Below are positions 42,148 through 53,883 of a stretch of 64,000 nt of DNA, in pieces (position 1 is the first letter of the stretch; every line of letters begins with the position of its first letter). The stretch covers positions 32,790 through 96,789 of the forward strand of contig DVMW01000028.1 of assembly GCA_018714805.1 (NCBI GenBank), read 5' to 3'. The notes beneath the pieces are model-generated. The model was not told where the DNA came from, ran no database searches, and worked only from the letters and a program-made list of their open reading frames with translations. The position numbers were made by a program, and so were the translations under genes. This DNA comes from Candidatus Fimenecus excrementigallinarum (GTDB lineage: Bacteria; Bacillota; Clostridia; Oscillospirales; Acutalibacteraceae).

Positions 42148-43008
42148 ATGGACCTTATGGAAAAATTCCGGCAGAAGCAGCTTACGGTCTCCTTTGAGGT
42201 GTTCCCGCCGAAGAACGACGCGGCCTATGCGCCGGTGGAGGCGGCGGTGGACGCTTTGGCGGCCTTTTCGCCGGACTTTATCAGCGTGACCTACGGCGCG
42301 GGCGGCGGGACCTCTGTGAATACGCCGAAAATTGCCGCGCATATTGAAAACGACCTGCACATTCCCGCCATGGCGCATTTGACCTGCGCGTCCAGCGACA
42401 AGCAGACCGTCCGCAATGTGCTCACGGACCTCAAAGCGCGCGGCGTGCGCAACCTGCTCGCTTTGCGCGGGGATTTGCCCGAGGGGTATGTGCCGGACGA
42501 CGCGCATTACCGCTATGCGGCGGAGCTGGTTGCGGCCGCCAAGGCGATGGGCGGCTTTACCGTGGGCGCGGCCTGCTACCCCGAAGGGCACGTGGAGTCC
42601 GAAAGCCCGGAAAAGGACCTCGAGTACCTCAAGCAAAAGGTCGACTGCGGCGCCGACTTCCTCGTCACGCAGATGTTCTTCGACAATTCCGTTTTATACA
42701 GCTTCCTGTACCGCGCGCTGAAAAAGGGGATTGACGTCCCCGTGTGCGCGGGGATTATGCCGGTCATGAATTCCCGGCAGATTGCGCGCTCGTGCAAGCT
42801 GTCCGGCACCACGCTGCCCGCCCGGCTCAAAACGGTGGTCGACCGGTTTGCCGACGACCCGCAGTCGCTCATGCAGGCCGGCATTGCCTACGCGACCGAG
42901 CAGATTGTCGAGCTTGTGGCAAACGGTGTCGGCGGCATCCACATCTATACGATGAACCGTCCCGAGGTCGCCGGCGCGATTATGCGCAACCTTTCGTCCA
43001 TTCTGTAA
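42148..43008 (+). CDS. metF: Methylenetetrahydrofolate reductase
   Basis: A 286-residue flavoprotein (289 if started at ATG 42139; both starts have only GGGATGG nearby). It reduces 5,10-methylene-THF to 5-methyl-THF. Motifs are SFEVFPPKN, FISVTYGAGGG, HLTCASSDK, NLLALRGDLPEG, GAACYPEGHVESES, GADFLVTQMFFD and GIHIYTMNRPE. Full barrel length. It lies just after the riboswitch operon, which makes sense if methionine is made by a B12-dependent MetH, but it has its own promoter. Confidence 0.95.
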   Translation: MDLMEKFRQKQLTVSFEVFPPKNDAAYAPVEAAVDALAAFSPDFISVTYGAGGGTSVNTPKIAAHIENDLHIPAMAHLTCASSDKQTVRNVLTDLKARGVRNLLALRGDLPEGYVPDDAHYRYAAELVAAAKAMGGFTVGAACYPEGHVESESPEKDLEYLKQKVDCGADFLVTQMFFDNSVLYSFLYRALKKGIDVPVCAGIMPVMNSRQIARSCKLSGTTLPARLKTVVDRFADDPQSLMQAGIAYATEQIVELVANGVGGIHIYTMNRPEVAGAIMRNLSSIL

Positions 43009-43021
43009 CGGAGGGGTCCGC

Positions 43022-43939
43022 TTGTTCGGGTATGTGCGCATTTACAAGCCGGAGCTTAAGGTCCGGGAATACGAGGAGTACAAAGCGGTTTACTGCACGC
43101 TTTGCCGCACGCTCGGGCGCGAATACGGGCAGGCTTCCCGCCTGCTTTTGAGCTATGACGCAGCGTTTTACGTGCTGCTGTGCGGGGCAGGCGGCGCGCA
43201 GCCGGCCTACCAAAAGGGCCGCTGCCGCTTCAATCCCGCCAAGGTCTGCTACTATGAAACGGGCGGGGACGCGCTTTACCGCGAGGCCGCCGCGCTGACG
43301 GTCATCCTGGCGTACCACAAGGCGCGCGACGACCGCGCCGACAAAAAGGGCGCGCGAAAGGCCGCGGCGGCGCTTTTGTGCGCGGCGCTGCGCGGCAGCT
43401 ATAAAAAAGCGGCGAAGCGCTATCCGGCGTTCGCGGAGATTGCCGGGACCGCCATGGAAGCACAGGCCGCCCTCGAGGCCGCGCATTGCGCGAGCGCAGA
43501 CCGTGCGGCGGACCCGTCCGCGCGCGCGCTGGCGGCGCTTTGCACGGCGCTTTTGCCCGCGGGGGACGACCGGCGCGTGACGGAGCGGATTGCGTACTGC
43601 GTCGGGCGCTGGGTCTATTTGATGGACGCGTACGACGACCTGGAAAAGGATTTGAAAAGCGGCGCGTACAATCCCTTCCTGCTGCAATACGGCGTGCAAA
43701 CGCCTGCGGATGTGCGCGGCAGCACCGTGCAGGCCGGCATTTTGCGCTCGCTGTATATGACCGAAAACGAAGCCGCCGAAACGCTGGCGCTTCTGTCGGG
43801 GCCGGTGCGGCGCGCCATTTTGGAAAATATTCTCTGCGACGGTCTGCACGCGCGGACCGAAAGCATCCGGGCACACTATCAAAATGAGAACGACCGTCCC
43901 GCGCCGCCGGCGCCTTTGCCGGTGAAGGACGGAAAATGA
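43022..43939 (+). CDS. DUF5685 family protein
   Basis: A 305-residue helical protein starting at TTG 43022 after GGAGGGG. It begins FGYVRIYKPELKVREYEEYKAVYCTLCRTLGREYG and has two Asp/His-rich helices (AYHKARDD, near 100; VYLMDAYDDLEKDLKSGAYNP, near 205-225) that look like metal or diphosphate sites of an all-alpha enzyme, but no activity is established. Only 13 bp after metF. It forms a set with the J-domain and membrane protein genes that follow. Confidence 0.75.
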   Translation: MFGYVRIYKPELKVREYEEYKAVYCTLCRTLGREYGQASRLLLSYDAAFYVLLCGAGGAQPAYQKGRCRFNPAKVCYYETGGDALYREAAALTVILAYHKARDDRADKKGARKAAAALLCAALRGSYKKAAKRYPAFAEIAGTAMEAQAALEAAHCASADRAADPSARALAALCTALLPAGDDRRVTERIAYCVGRWVYLMDAYDDLEKDLKSGAYNPFLLQYGVQTPADVRGSTVQAGILRSLYMTENEAAETLALLSGPVRRAILENILCDGLHARTESIRAHYQNENDRPAPPAPLPVKDGK

Positions 43940-43952
43940 GGTGACAGAACGT

Positions 43953-44579
43953 ATGGCAGACCCCTACGCCGTACTGGGCGTGCCGCAGAACGCGACCGAC
44001 GACCAGATTAAGGAAGCGTACCGGGCGCTTGCCCGCAAATATCAGGAGGACACCTTCGCCAACGGACCGCTGGCCGACGTGGCCAAGCGGAAAATGGCGG
44101 AGCTCGACCGGGCGTACGACGCGATTGTCGCCGAACGCCGCGGGCAGACCGCCTATGCGGCCGGCTCGTCCTATGCCGGTTCCGGCGCGGGTTACGGCGA
44201 CGCCGGGAACGCCTACGGCGACTCCCAGTTTGCCGATGTGCGCGCGCGCATCCTCAACGGCCGCATTGACGACGCGGAAATGATTTTGGACGGGATTCCG
44301 TATCCGTCGCGCACCGGCGAGTGGTATTTCCTCAAGGGGCAGATTCAGCAGCGCCGCGGCTGGTTTGACGAAGCGTATAAAAATTATTCCGAGGCCTGCC
44401 AGCGTGAGCCGGGCAACACGGAGTATGCGGCGGCGTTCAATTCGCTCAACAACAACGCCCGCGGCGGCTATCGGGAAACGCGCGGCGGCGGCTGCAGCGC
44501 CTGCGACATCTGCTCGTCGCTTTTGTGCGCGGACTGCTGCTGCGAATGCATGGGCGGCGACCTGATACCGGGCTGCTGA
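43953..44579 (+). CDS. J-domain protein lacking the HPD motif, with TPR-like and Cys-rich regions
   Basis: A 208-residue protein, start ATG 43953, 9 nt after GAGGTGA. The J-domain-like N-terminus (DPYAVLGVPQNATDDQIKEAYRALARKY, then KMAELDRAYDAI) has QED where the DnaK-stimulating HPD should be. A Gly/Ala/Tyr-rich linker (70-95), a TPR-like helical pair (about 98-170) and a Cys-rich end (CSACDICSSLLC..CCCEC) follow. It probably does not work as a classic DnaK co-chaperone. Confidence 0.8.
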   Translation: MADPYAVLGVPQNATDDQIKEAYRALARKYQEDTFANGPLADVAKRKMAELDRAYDAIVAERRGQTAYAAGSSYAGSGAGYGDAGNAYGDSQFADVRARILNGRIDDAEMILDGIPYPSRTGEWYFLKGQIQQRRGWFDEAYKNYSEACQREPGNTEYAAAFNSLNNNARGGYRETRGGGCSACDICSSLLCADCCCECMGGDLIPGC

Positions 44580-44580
44580 T

Positions 44581-45138
44581 ATGGGAAAGCGGGATTTATC
44601 CAACACCTCCAGGACTGCGCTCGGCGGCATTGTCGCGGCACTTTCCGTCGTGACGATGTTTTTGACCGCCGTCATACCGACGCTCACGTACGCGCTGCCG
44701 GCGGTGGCCGGCGTGTTTTTGGTCCTGATGGTTGTGGACGTCGGAAAAAAATGGGCGCTCGGCGTGTATGCAGCGGTCAGCATTTTGTCGCTGCTAATTT
44801 TGCCGGATAAGGAAGCCGCGGTCATGTACGTGTTCTTTTTCGGCCATTACCCAATCGTCAAGGCCGCCCTGGAGGGGACGCGCCTGCGCGGCATTGTGCT
44901 GTGGCTTGTCAAGCTGCTGGTTTTCAACGCCTGCGTCGTGCTTGCCTACCTCGTTATCCTCTATGTGTTCCAGCTGCCGTTCGACGAGCTTGAGGAATAC
45001 GGGAAGTGGGCGGCCGTGGGGCTTTTGGGGCTCGGGAACGTCGTTTTCGTGATTTACGACGTCGCCGTTTCGCGCCTGGTAACGCTGTATATGCTCAAGC
45101 TGCGCCGGCATGTCCGAAAGCTTTTGCGGTTCAAATAA
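44581..45138 (+). CDS. Integral membrane protein of unknown function
   Basis: A 185-residue protein with about five hydrophobic segments (residues 12-35, 37-53, 57-74, 100-127 and 140-165) and a basic C-terminus. It may be compared with small ECF-S-like membrane proteins, but no motif supports that. It begins 1 bp after the J-domain gene and ends at a strong terminator, so it closes the trio operon. Confidence 0.7.
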   Translation: MGKRDLSNTSRTALGGIVAALSVVTMFLTAVIPTLTYALPAVAGVFLVLMVVDVGKKWALGVYAAVSILSLLILPDKEAAVMYVFFFGHYPIVKAALEGTRLRGIVLWLVKLLVFNACVVLAYLVILYVFQLPFDELEEYGKWAAVGLLGLGNVVFVIYDVAVSRLVTLYMLKLRRHVRKLLRFK

Positions 45139-45150
45139 AACAGCCGAGCG

Positions 45151-45182
45151 AAAACGTGCGGGCAGACGGCCGCACGTTTTTT
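45151..45182 (+). terminator. Terminator after the trio operon
   Basis: AAAACGTGCGG/CCGCACGTTTT with an 8-nt loop and T6. Confidence 0.9.
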
Positions 45183-45191
45183 GTTTCCCTC

Positions 45192-45220
45192 TTTTCAAAA
45201 CGGCGAACCTGTGCTAAAAT
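45192..45220 (+). promoter_or_regulatory. Promoter for pyrE-radC
   Basis: TTTTCA at 45192-45197 and TAAAAT at 45215-45220 with a 17-bp spacer. Confidence 0.5.
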
Positions 45221-45250
45221 ACAGGCAGCAAAACAAAAGGAGTTGTCTCT

Positions 45251-45835
45251 ATGCTGACGCAAGAACGTGTGACGGAGATTTTAAAGGAAGCGGGCGTGCT
45301 GCTGGAAGGGCATTTCCTGTTGACCTCCGGGCGCCATTCCGACAAATATCTGCAATGCGCCAAGATTTTCCGCAATACGAAATACAGCGAGGAGCTTTGC
45401 GCGGCCCTGGCGGAAAAATACCGGGACGCCGGCGTGCAGGTGGTTATCGGCCCCGCCATGGGCGCGGTGCAGATGGCGTATGAGGTCAGCCGGGCGCTGG
45501 GCTGCGAAAATTTCTTTACCGAGCGCGGGGAGGACGGCAAAATGGCGCTGCGCCGCGGCTTCTCGGTAGAACCCGGCGAAAAGGTGCTGGTCGTCGAGGA
45601 CGTCGTCACCACCGGCGGCTCTGTCAAAGAGGTCCTGGAGCTTGTGCGCGAAGCGGGCGGCGACGTGGTCGGCGTCGGCTCGATTGTGGACCGGACCGGC
45701 GGTAAGATGGATTTCGGCGTACCGTTTAAGGCGGTGTATTCTGCGCCCGTCACCTCCTGGGAGGCGTCGGAGTGCCCGCTTTGCAAGGAAGGCCGGCTGG
45801 AGCTTGTGAAGCCCGGCAGCCGCAAGGTGAAATAA
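45251..45835 (+). CDS. pyrE: Orotate phosphoribosyltransferase
   Basis: A 194-residue type-I PRTase: orotate plus PRPP gives OMP in pyrimidine synthesis. It has [33 protein letters not shown], the flexible-loop region [17 protein letters not shown], and the PRPP loop [28 protein letters not shown] precedes the ATG. It is not in a pyr operon here; radC follows after 5 bp. Confidence 0.95.
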   Translation: MLTQERVTEILKEAGVLLEGHFLLTSGRHSDKYLQCAKIFRNTKYSEELCAALAEKYRDAGVQVVIGPAMGAVQMAYEVSRALGCENFFTERGEDGKMALRRGFSVEPGEKVLVVEDVVTTGGSVKEVLELVREAGGDVVGVGSIVDRTGGKMDFGVPFKAVYSAPVTSWEASECPLCKEGRLELVKPGSRKVK

Positions 45836-45840
45836 GGCAT

Positions 45841-46542
45841 ATGGCCGAGAAGCAGGCGTCGCTGCACAGCGGGCACCGCGCACGGCTTAAGGCGCGTTTC
45901 GTGCGGGAGGGCCTGGACGCGTTTGAGGACCACAACGCGCTTGAGCTGCTGCTGTTTTATGCGATTCCGCAGCGGGACACCAACGAGCTGGCGCACCGGC
46001 TGATTGCCGAGTTCGGCTCGTTGTCCGGCGTTTTTGACGCGAGCGTGGAGGCGCTGACGCACGTCCCCGGCGTCGGCGAGAATACGGCGGTGCTTATCCA
46101 CCTGATGTCGTCGATGTTTGCAAAATACGAGCAGGACAAAGCGAACGCAAACTTAACGGAGCTGACAAACGCGCAGGCGGCCGGGGCGTATCTGGTCTCC
46201 CGGTTCGTCGGGAAAACGAAGGAACAGCTTTTGGCGGTCTGCATGACGCACAAATGCCGCGTGGTCAATACGGTATTGATTTCGGAAGGCACGCTGGAGA
46301 GCACCGACCTGAACATCCGCGGCATTGCGGAGGCGGCCATCCAGAACCGCGCGTCGCACATCATTTTGGCGCACAACCATCCGGCGGGCGTCGCCGCGCC
46401 CTCGGCGGCGGACATAGAGGCGACCCGCGTGATTGTGCTGGCGCTGCGCGCCCTGCACGTGCAGGTGGACGACCACATCATCGTGGCCGGCAAGGACTGG
46501 TTTTCCATGAAAAGCAGCCGGAATTTTCGGGATTTGTTTTAA
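45841..46542 (+). CDS. radC: RadC/MPN-domain protein
   Basis: A 233-residue protein. An N-terminal helix-hairpin-helix region (VPGVGENTAV near 78) precedes the MPN+ JAB metalloprotease-like domain with the zinc motif HNHPAGVAAPSAADIEAT (HxH near 180, then S..D). Despite the name, RadC has no proven repair role. Start ATG 45841; the ribosome-binding site is weak and overlaps the pyrE end. Confidence 0.93.
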   Translation: MAEKQASLHSGHRARLKARFVREGLDAFEDHNALELLLFYAIPQRDTNELAHRLIAEFGSLSGVFDASVEALTHVPGVGENTAVLIHLMSSMFAKYEQDKANANLTELTNAQAAGAYLVSRFVGKTKEQLLAVCMTHKCRVVNTVLISEGTLESTDLNIRGIAEAAIQNRASHIILAHNHPAGVAAPSAADIEATRVIVLALRALHVQVDDHIIVAGKDWFSMKSSRNFRDLF

Positions 46543-46564
46543 GCCCGGCAGACGCCGGGAGCAG

Positions 46565-46600
46565 AAAAAGCGTGCCGGACCCTGTCCGCCGCGCTTTTTG
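46565..46600 (+). terminator. Terminator after radC
   Basis: AAAAAGCG..CCGGAC with GTCCG..CGCTTTTT forms a stem with a small internal loop and a 3' T5. Confidence 0.7.
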
Positions 46601-46609
46601 CCTTTTGTG

Positions 46610-46638
46610 TTGACAAAGCGGGAAAATCCGCGTACAAT
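46610..46638 (+). promoter_or_regulatory. SigA-type promoter for uvrBA
   Basis: TTGACA at 46610-46615 and TACAAT at 46633-46638 with a 17-bp spacer. Confidence 0.85.
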
Positions 46639-46641
46639 AAA

Positions 46642-46655
46642 GGAACAAATGTTCT
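46642..46655 (+). promoter_or_regulatory. LexA (SOS) box upstream of uvrB
   Basis: GGAACAAATGTTCT contains the perfect Gram-positive LexA half-site pair GAAC-N4-GTTC, starting 4 bp after the -10 element. That is an ideal position for repression of the damage-inducible uvrBA operon. Confidence 0.8.
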
Positions 46656-46683
46656 TTTATATGCAGGAGTTTGGAGTGCCGGT

Positions 46684-48653
46684 ATGGGTGAACAGGTTTT
46701 CAAATTAAAAGCGCCGTACGCGCCCACGGGCGACCAGCCCGAGGCGATTGCGAAGCTTACCGCGGGCGTAAAAAACGGTTTTCGCGAGCAGACGCTGCTG
46801 GGCGTGACGGGTTCGGGCAAGACGTTTACCATGGCGAACATCATTGCGGCGCTCAACCGCCCGACGCTGGTGCTTGCACATAACAAGACGCTTGCCGCGC
46901 AGCTTTGCTCGGAGTTTAAGGAATTTTTCCCGGAAAACGCCGTCGAATACTTTGTCTCCTATTACGACTACTACCAGCCGGAGGCGTATATCCCGTCGAC
47001 CGACACCTACATCGAAAAGGATTCCGCCATCAACGACGAGATTGACAAGCTGCGCCACTCGGCGACCTCGGCGCTGTCGGAACGGCGCGACGTGATTATC
47101 GTGGCGAGCGTGTCGTGCATTTACACCCTCGGCGACCCCATCGATTACCGCAACATGGTCATTTCCCTGCGGCAGGGGATGCAAAAGGACCGCGACGAGC
47201 TGCTTGCGAAGCTGGTGGAGATTCAGTACGAGCGCAACGACATCAATTTTATCCGCAACAAGTTCCGGGTGCGCGGCGACGTGGTCGAGGTGTTCCCGGT
47301 CTATTCCAACGACACGGCCATTCGCATTGAGTTTTTCGGCGACGAGATTGACCGCATTTCCGAAATCAACCCCATCACCGGCCAGGTCAAAAACGTCGTG
47401 TCGCACGTTGCCATTTATCCCGCGTCGCACTATGTCGTCGCGCCGGACAAGCTCGAGCGCGCCATTGCGGAGATTCTTCTCGAAATGGAGGACCGCGTCA
47501 AGACGTTTGAAAAAGAGGGCAAGCTCTTAGAGGCGCAGCGCATCCGCCAGCGGACGGAATACGATATGGAAATGCTGCGGGAAACCGGCTTTTGCAAGGG
47601 GATTGAAAACTATTCCCGCGTCATGTCCGGCCGCGCGCCGGGCTCGGCGCCGTTTACGCTGCTCGACTATTTCCCGAAGGACTTCCTCCTGTTCGTCGAC
47701 GAATCGCACGTTACGCTCCCGCAGGTGCGCGGGATGTACGGCGGCGACCGCTCGCGCAAGGAGTCGCTTGTGGATTTCGGCTTCCGGCTGCCGTCGGCGT
47801 TCGACAACCGGCCGCTGACCTTTGAGGAGTTTTACGCGCGCGTCGGGCAGAAAATTTTCGTCAGCGCAACGCCCGGCGATTTTGAACGCGAAAAAAGCGC
47901 GCAGATTGTCGAGCAGGTAATCCGCCCCACGGGGCTTTTGGACCCGGAAATTTTCGTCCGCCCGACGGAGGGGCAGATTGAGGACCTCATTTCCGAAATC
48001 CGCCTGCGCACCGACCGCGGCGAACGTGGGCTTGTGACGACGCTGACCAAAAAAATGGCCGAAAATCTGACCGACTTTTTGGATACGCACGGCATCAAGG
48101 TCAAATATATGCATTATGACGTCGACACCATTGAACGCATGGAGATTATCCGGGACCTGCGCCTGGGCGAGTTCGACGTGCTCGTCGGCATCAACCTCCT
48201 GCGCGAAGGGCTCGACATCCCCGAGGTGTCGCTCGTCGCCATTTTGGATGCGGACAAGGAGGGCTTTTTGCGCTCGGAAACGTCGCTGGTGCAGACCGTC
48301 GGCCGCGCGGCGCGCAACGCGCACGGCGAGGTCATTATGTACGCCGACAGCGTCACGCCCTCCATGGAGCGCGCGATTGCCGAGACGGTGCGCCGCCGGG
48401 AAAAGCAGATGCGCTACAACGAGGCGCACGGCATTACGCCGCGGACCATTCAAAAGGACGTGCGCGATATTTTGGAAATTTCCACGCACGCCGACGACGG
48501 CAAAAAGCCGCACAAGCGCCTGAGCGCGCGCGAAAAACAGGCGATGATTGCAAAGCTCACCGCCGAAATGCGCGCGGCGGCAAAATTGCTGGAATTTGAG
48601 CACGCGGCGATGCTGCGCGACAAGATTCAAGAACTAAAAGGGGAAAAACGCTG

Positions 48654-48654
<1 letters not shown>
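46684..48654 (+). CDS. uvrB: Excinuclease ABC subunit B
   Basis: A 656-residue helicase-like damage verifier. It has [13 protein letters not shown], Walker [13 protein letters not shown] (near 40), the beta-hairpin region [25 protein letters not shown]-type motif [13 protein letters not shown] (near 340), motif VI region TVGRAARN, and the C-terminal UVR motif (residues 620-656). Standard length. Its TGA overlaps the uvrA ATG. Confidence 0.98.
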
Positions 48655-51503
<2,849 letters not shown>

Positions 51504-51549
51504 ACGCGCGCAGGCGCCCTGCGTGCGAAGCGGCGGCAAACAGGAAAAA

Positions 51550-51592
51550 AGGAACGGTGCAGCCCGCACTTGCGGGACGCACCGTTCTTTTT
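51550..51592. terminator. Terminator after uvrA
   Basis: GAACGGTGC..GCCCGCA with TGCGGG..GCACCGTTC and T5; an A-rich 5' flank suits the convergent gene too. Confidence 0.9.
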
Positions 51593-51620
51593 ATGGCCGG
51601 AAAGGGCAGCGCCAAGGCGC

Positions 51621-52316
51621 TTATTCCCCGGCATCCTCCGCCGCCTTTCGGATGCACGCAAGGGCGTTGAGGCTGCGGGGGTAGCCGATATAGGGCAGGC
51701 ATTGGGAAACGACGCGGGTAAGAAAGTCCCGGTCGTTCCCCATGTGCATATTCCCTTTGGAATGGGCGATAAGCTGCGGCTCGCAGCCGCCCTGCGCCAT
51801 GAGAAAACAGAAGGTGATAAGCTCGCGCTCGGCAAGGCTGAGCCCCTTGCGGGTGTAGTAATCGCCGAAGCAGTTCGCCGCAAGCCAGCGGTTGACGTGC
51901 CCGGTTTTCCACGCTTCTTTCATAGGTTCGCCGAAGATTTCCGCCTGCGCCGCCGCGCCCTTTTCGAGCCTGTTTTTAAGGGTAGTCGTCGCCTGATTGG
52001 GGAGGGGCAGCTCGATGCCTTTTTCCGCAAAGACCGCGTTTGTACAAAGGAGAAACGGCAGCATTCGGCCGAAGCCCAAATAGGCGGTCGCCTGATACAC
52101 AATTTCCTTGGCCATCACCGGCGTAACGCCGCCGTCCAGCGCTTTCGGCAGCATTTCTCGGTATGCCTCTGCGCCGCCGCAGCCGATAAGTGCCGCCAAG
52201 ATTGCCGTATAGCGCGTTTTTTCCGGGAGCTGCTGCCCCGCCTCGTTCGGCGCTTCATGAAAAGCAAAATGCGCAAAGCGTTCTGCAAATTCGGGGTCGG
52301 TTGTACGCAAATCCAT
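51621..52316 (-). CDS. Carboxymuconolactone decarboxylase (AhpD-like) family protein
   Basis: A 231-residue protein with two AhpD-fold repeats: LAALIGCGGAEAYREMLPKALDGGVTPVMAKEIVYQAT (residues 40-78) and ITFCFLMAQGGCEPQLIAHSKGNMHMGNDRDFLTRVVSQCLPYIGYPRSLNA (165-220). The catalytic CxxC pair of AhpD is not kept. Last gene of the minus-strand redox block, 15 bp after the aldo/keto reductase gene. Confidence 0.88.
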   Translation of the reverse strand: MDLRTTDPEFAERFAHFAFHEAPNEAGQQLPEKTRYTAILAALIGCGGAEAYREMLPKALDGGVTPVMAKEIVYQATAYLGFGRMLPFLLCTNAVFAEKGIELPLPNQATTTLKNRLEKGAAAQAEIFGEPMKEAWKTGHVNRWLAANCFGDYYTRKGLSLAERELITFCFLMAQGGCEPQLIAHSKGNMHMGNDRDFLTRVVSQCLPYIGYPRSLNALACIRKAAEDAGE

Positions 52317-52331
52317 GTTCCGAGTCTCCCT

Positions 52332-53369
52332 TCAGATGGTTTGGCTGCCCGTGGACCACACGTGCGCTTTTTTTGCGTCGGCGGGGGTGTTCTGCGCCAT
52401 AATGCCCACCAGATTGTGCGGGACGTAGGGCGCCTCTAAATAAGCCGTTTCGTCCTTGCTGAGCGCCAGCTCCGTTGCTTTGGCCGCTCCTTCAATATGG
52501 TGCAGCTTCGTCGCGCCCACAACGGGAGCGGCAGCCTTGGTTAAAAGCCACGCAAGAGAAATTTCCGTCATGGATACGCCGCGCTTTTCGGCGAGCTCGG
52601 CCACGCGGGCAATAATAACGCCGTCCTGCTTGGCGGTGGCGTCATATTTCAGATGCGCATAGCTGTCCTCCTCGAACCGCTTGGAGGTTTCGCCGGGGCG
52701 CTTGGACAGCCGCCCGCCCGCAAGGGCGCTGTACGGGGTCATCGCAAGGTTATCCTCCGCGCACAGCCTTGCCATTTCCCGCTCCTCCTCGCGGAAAAGC
52801 AGGTTGTAGTGCCCCTGCACCGAAATGAATTTTGCAAAGCCCTCGCGCTCGGCCAGGGCGTTTGCCTTTGCAAGCTGATAGGCAAAGCAGTTTGAAATGC
52901 CGATGTACCGCGCCTTCCCGGCCTTTACCGCGCGGTTCAGCCCCTCCATAATCTCGTAAAGCGGCGTGGCGTAGTCCCACATATGGTAAATATACAGGTC
53001 CACATAGTCCGTGCCGAGGTTTTTAAGGCTTTTGTCCAGCATTTTTTCAATGTGCCGCTGCCCGGAAACGCCCTGCTCGATTTCCGCCGCCGTGCGCGGC
53101 AGAAATTTTGTTGCAAGCACAACGTCCTCTCGCCTTGCGAAATCCCGGATGGCCCGGCCGAGATACTGCTCGCTTGTGCCGCTTTGATAGGCAATCGCCG
53201 TATCGAAGAAGTTCACGCCGAGCTCCAAGCCTCTTTTGATTATCTCGCGGGACTGTGCTTCGCCGACCGTCCAGGTGTGCTGCCCGTTTTTGGCGTCGCC
53301 GAAGCCCATGCAGCCCATGCAGATGCGGGATACCTGCAATTCGGAGTTGCCAAGTCTTGTGTACCGCAT
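52332..53369 (-). CDS. Aldo/keto reductase
   Basis: A 345-residue NADPH-dependent AKR barrel. It has the catalytic tetrad in FFDTAIAYQSGTSEQYLGRAI (Asp/Tyr), VVLATKF (Lys) and DLYIYHMWD (His), plus ARYIGISNCFAYQL and WLLTKAAAPVVGATKLHHIEGA for cofactor binding. GGGAGGGAGAAACG precedes the ATG. Physiological substrate unknown. Part of the LysR-associated redox block. Confidence 0.93.
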   Translation of the reverse strand: MRYTRLGNSELQVSRICMGCMGFGDAKNGQHTWTVGEAQSREIIKRGLELGVNFFDTAIAYQSGTSEQYLGRAIRDFARREDVVLATKFLPRTAAEIEQGVSGQRHIEKMLDKSLKNLGTDYVDLYIYHMWDYATPLYEIMEGLNRAVKAGKARYIGISNCFAYQLAKANALAEREGFAKFISVQGHYNLLFREEEREMARLCAEDNLAMTPYSALAGGRLSKRPGETSKRFEEDSYAHLKYDATAKQDGVIIARVAELAEKRGVSMTEISLAWLLTKAAAPVVGATKLHHIEGAAKATELALSKDETAYLEAPYVPHNLVGIMAQNTPADAKKAHVWSTGSQTI

Positions 53370-53387
53370 TCGTTTCTCCCTCCCGTT

Positions 53388-53825
53388 TTACTCTAATCTG
53401 CCGTATTCCGCGTCGCACACCGGCTCGCACCATTCGGTGGCGGTGTTTTCACCCGGTACTTCTACGGCGATATGGGAAAACCAGCTGTCCTTTTTGGCGC
53501 CGTGCCAATGCTTGACCTCGGGCGGGATGGTTATCACCGTTCCCGCGCGCAGCAAAACAGCCGGCTTGCCCGCCTCCTGATACCAGCCCTCGCCTGCGGT
53601 GCAGATAAGAAGCTGTCCGCCTCCGCTTGTGGCATGATGAATATGCCAGTTGTTGCGGCAGCCCGGCGCAAAGGTGACGTTTGCAAGAAAAACGGCGGTT
53701 TCGTTCGGGTCTGTCAGGGGATTCAAAAAGGAATCCCCGGTAAAATACGGGGCAAAGGCTTCGTTAAAGCTGCCTTTTCCGAAAACATTTGCCTTTTCAA
53801 ACGCTTCATAAGACGCATATTTCAT
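53388..53825 (-). CDS. Cupin-domain protein
   Basis: A 145-residue single cupin. The start is the ATG complementary to 53823-53825 after AAGGAGGAAGC. Cupin motif 1 is GCRNNWHIHHATSGGGQLLICTAGEGWYQ and motif 2 PPEVKHWHGAKKDSWFSHIAVE, with three His and one Glu/Gln-type metal ligands. In similar clusters it occurs with CMD and AKR genes. Function not known. Confidence 0.9.
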   Translation of the reverse strand: MKYASYEAFEKANVFGKGSFNEAFAPYFTGDSFLNPLTDPNETAVFLANVTFAPGCRNNWHIHHATSGGGQLLICTAGEGWYQEAGKPAVLLRAGTVITIPPEVKHWHGAKKDSWFSHIAVEVPGENTATEWCEPVCDAEYGRLE

Positions 53826-53883
53826 GCTTGCTTCCTCCTTATATGAAATTTTGCCGCCGCGTCGGTGCAAGGGCGGCGCTGCG

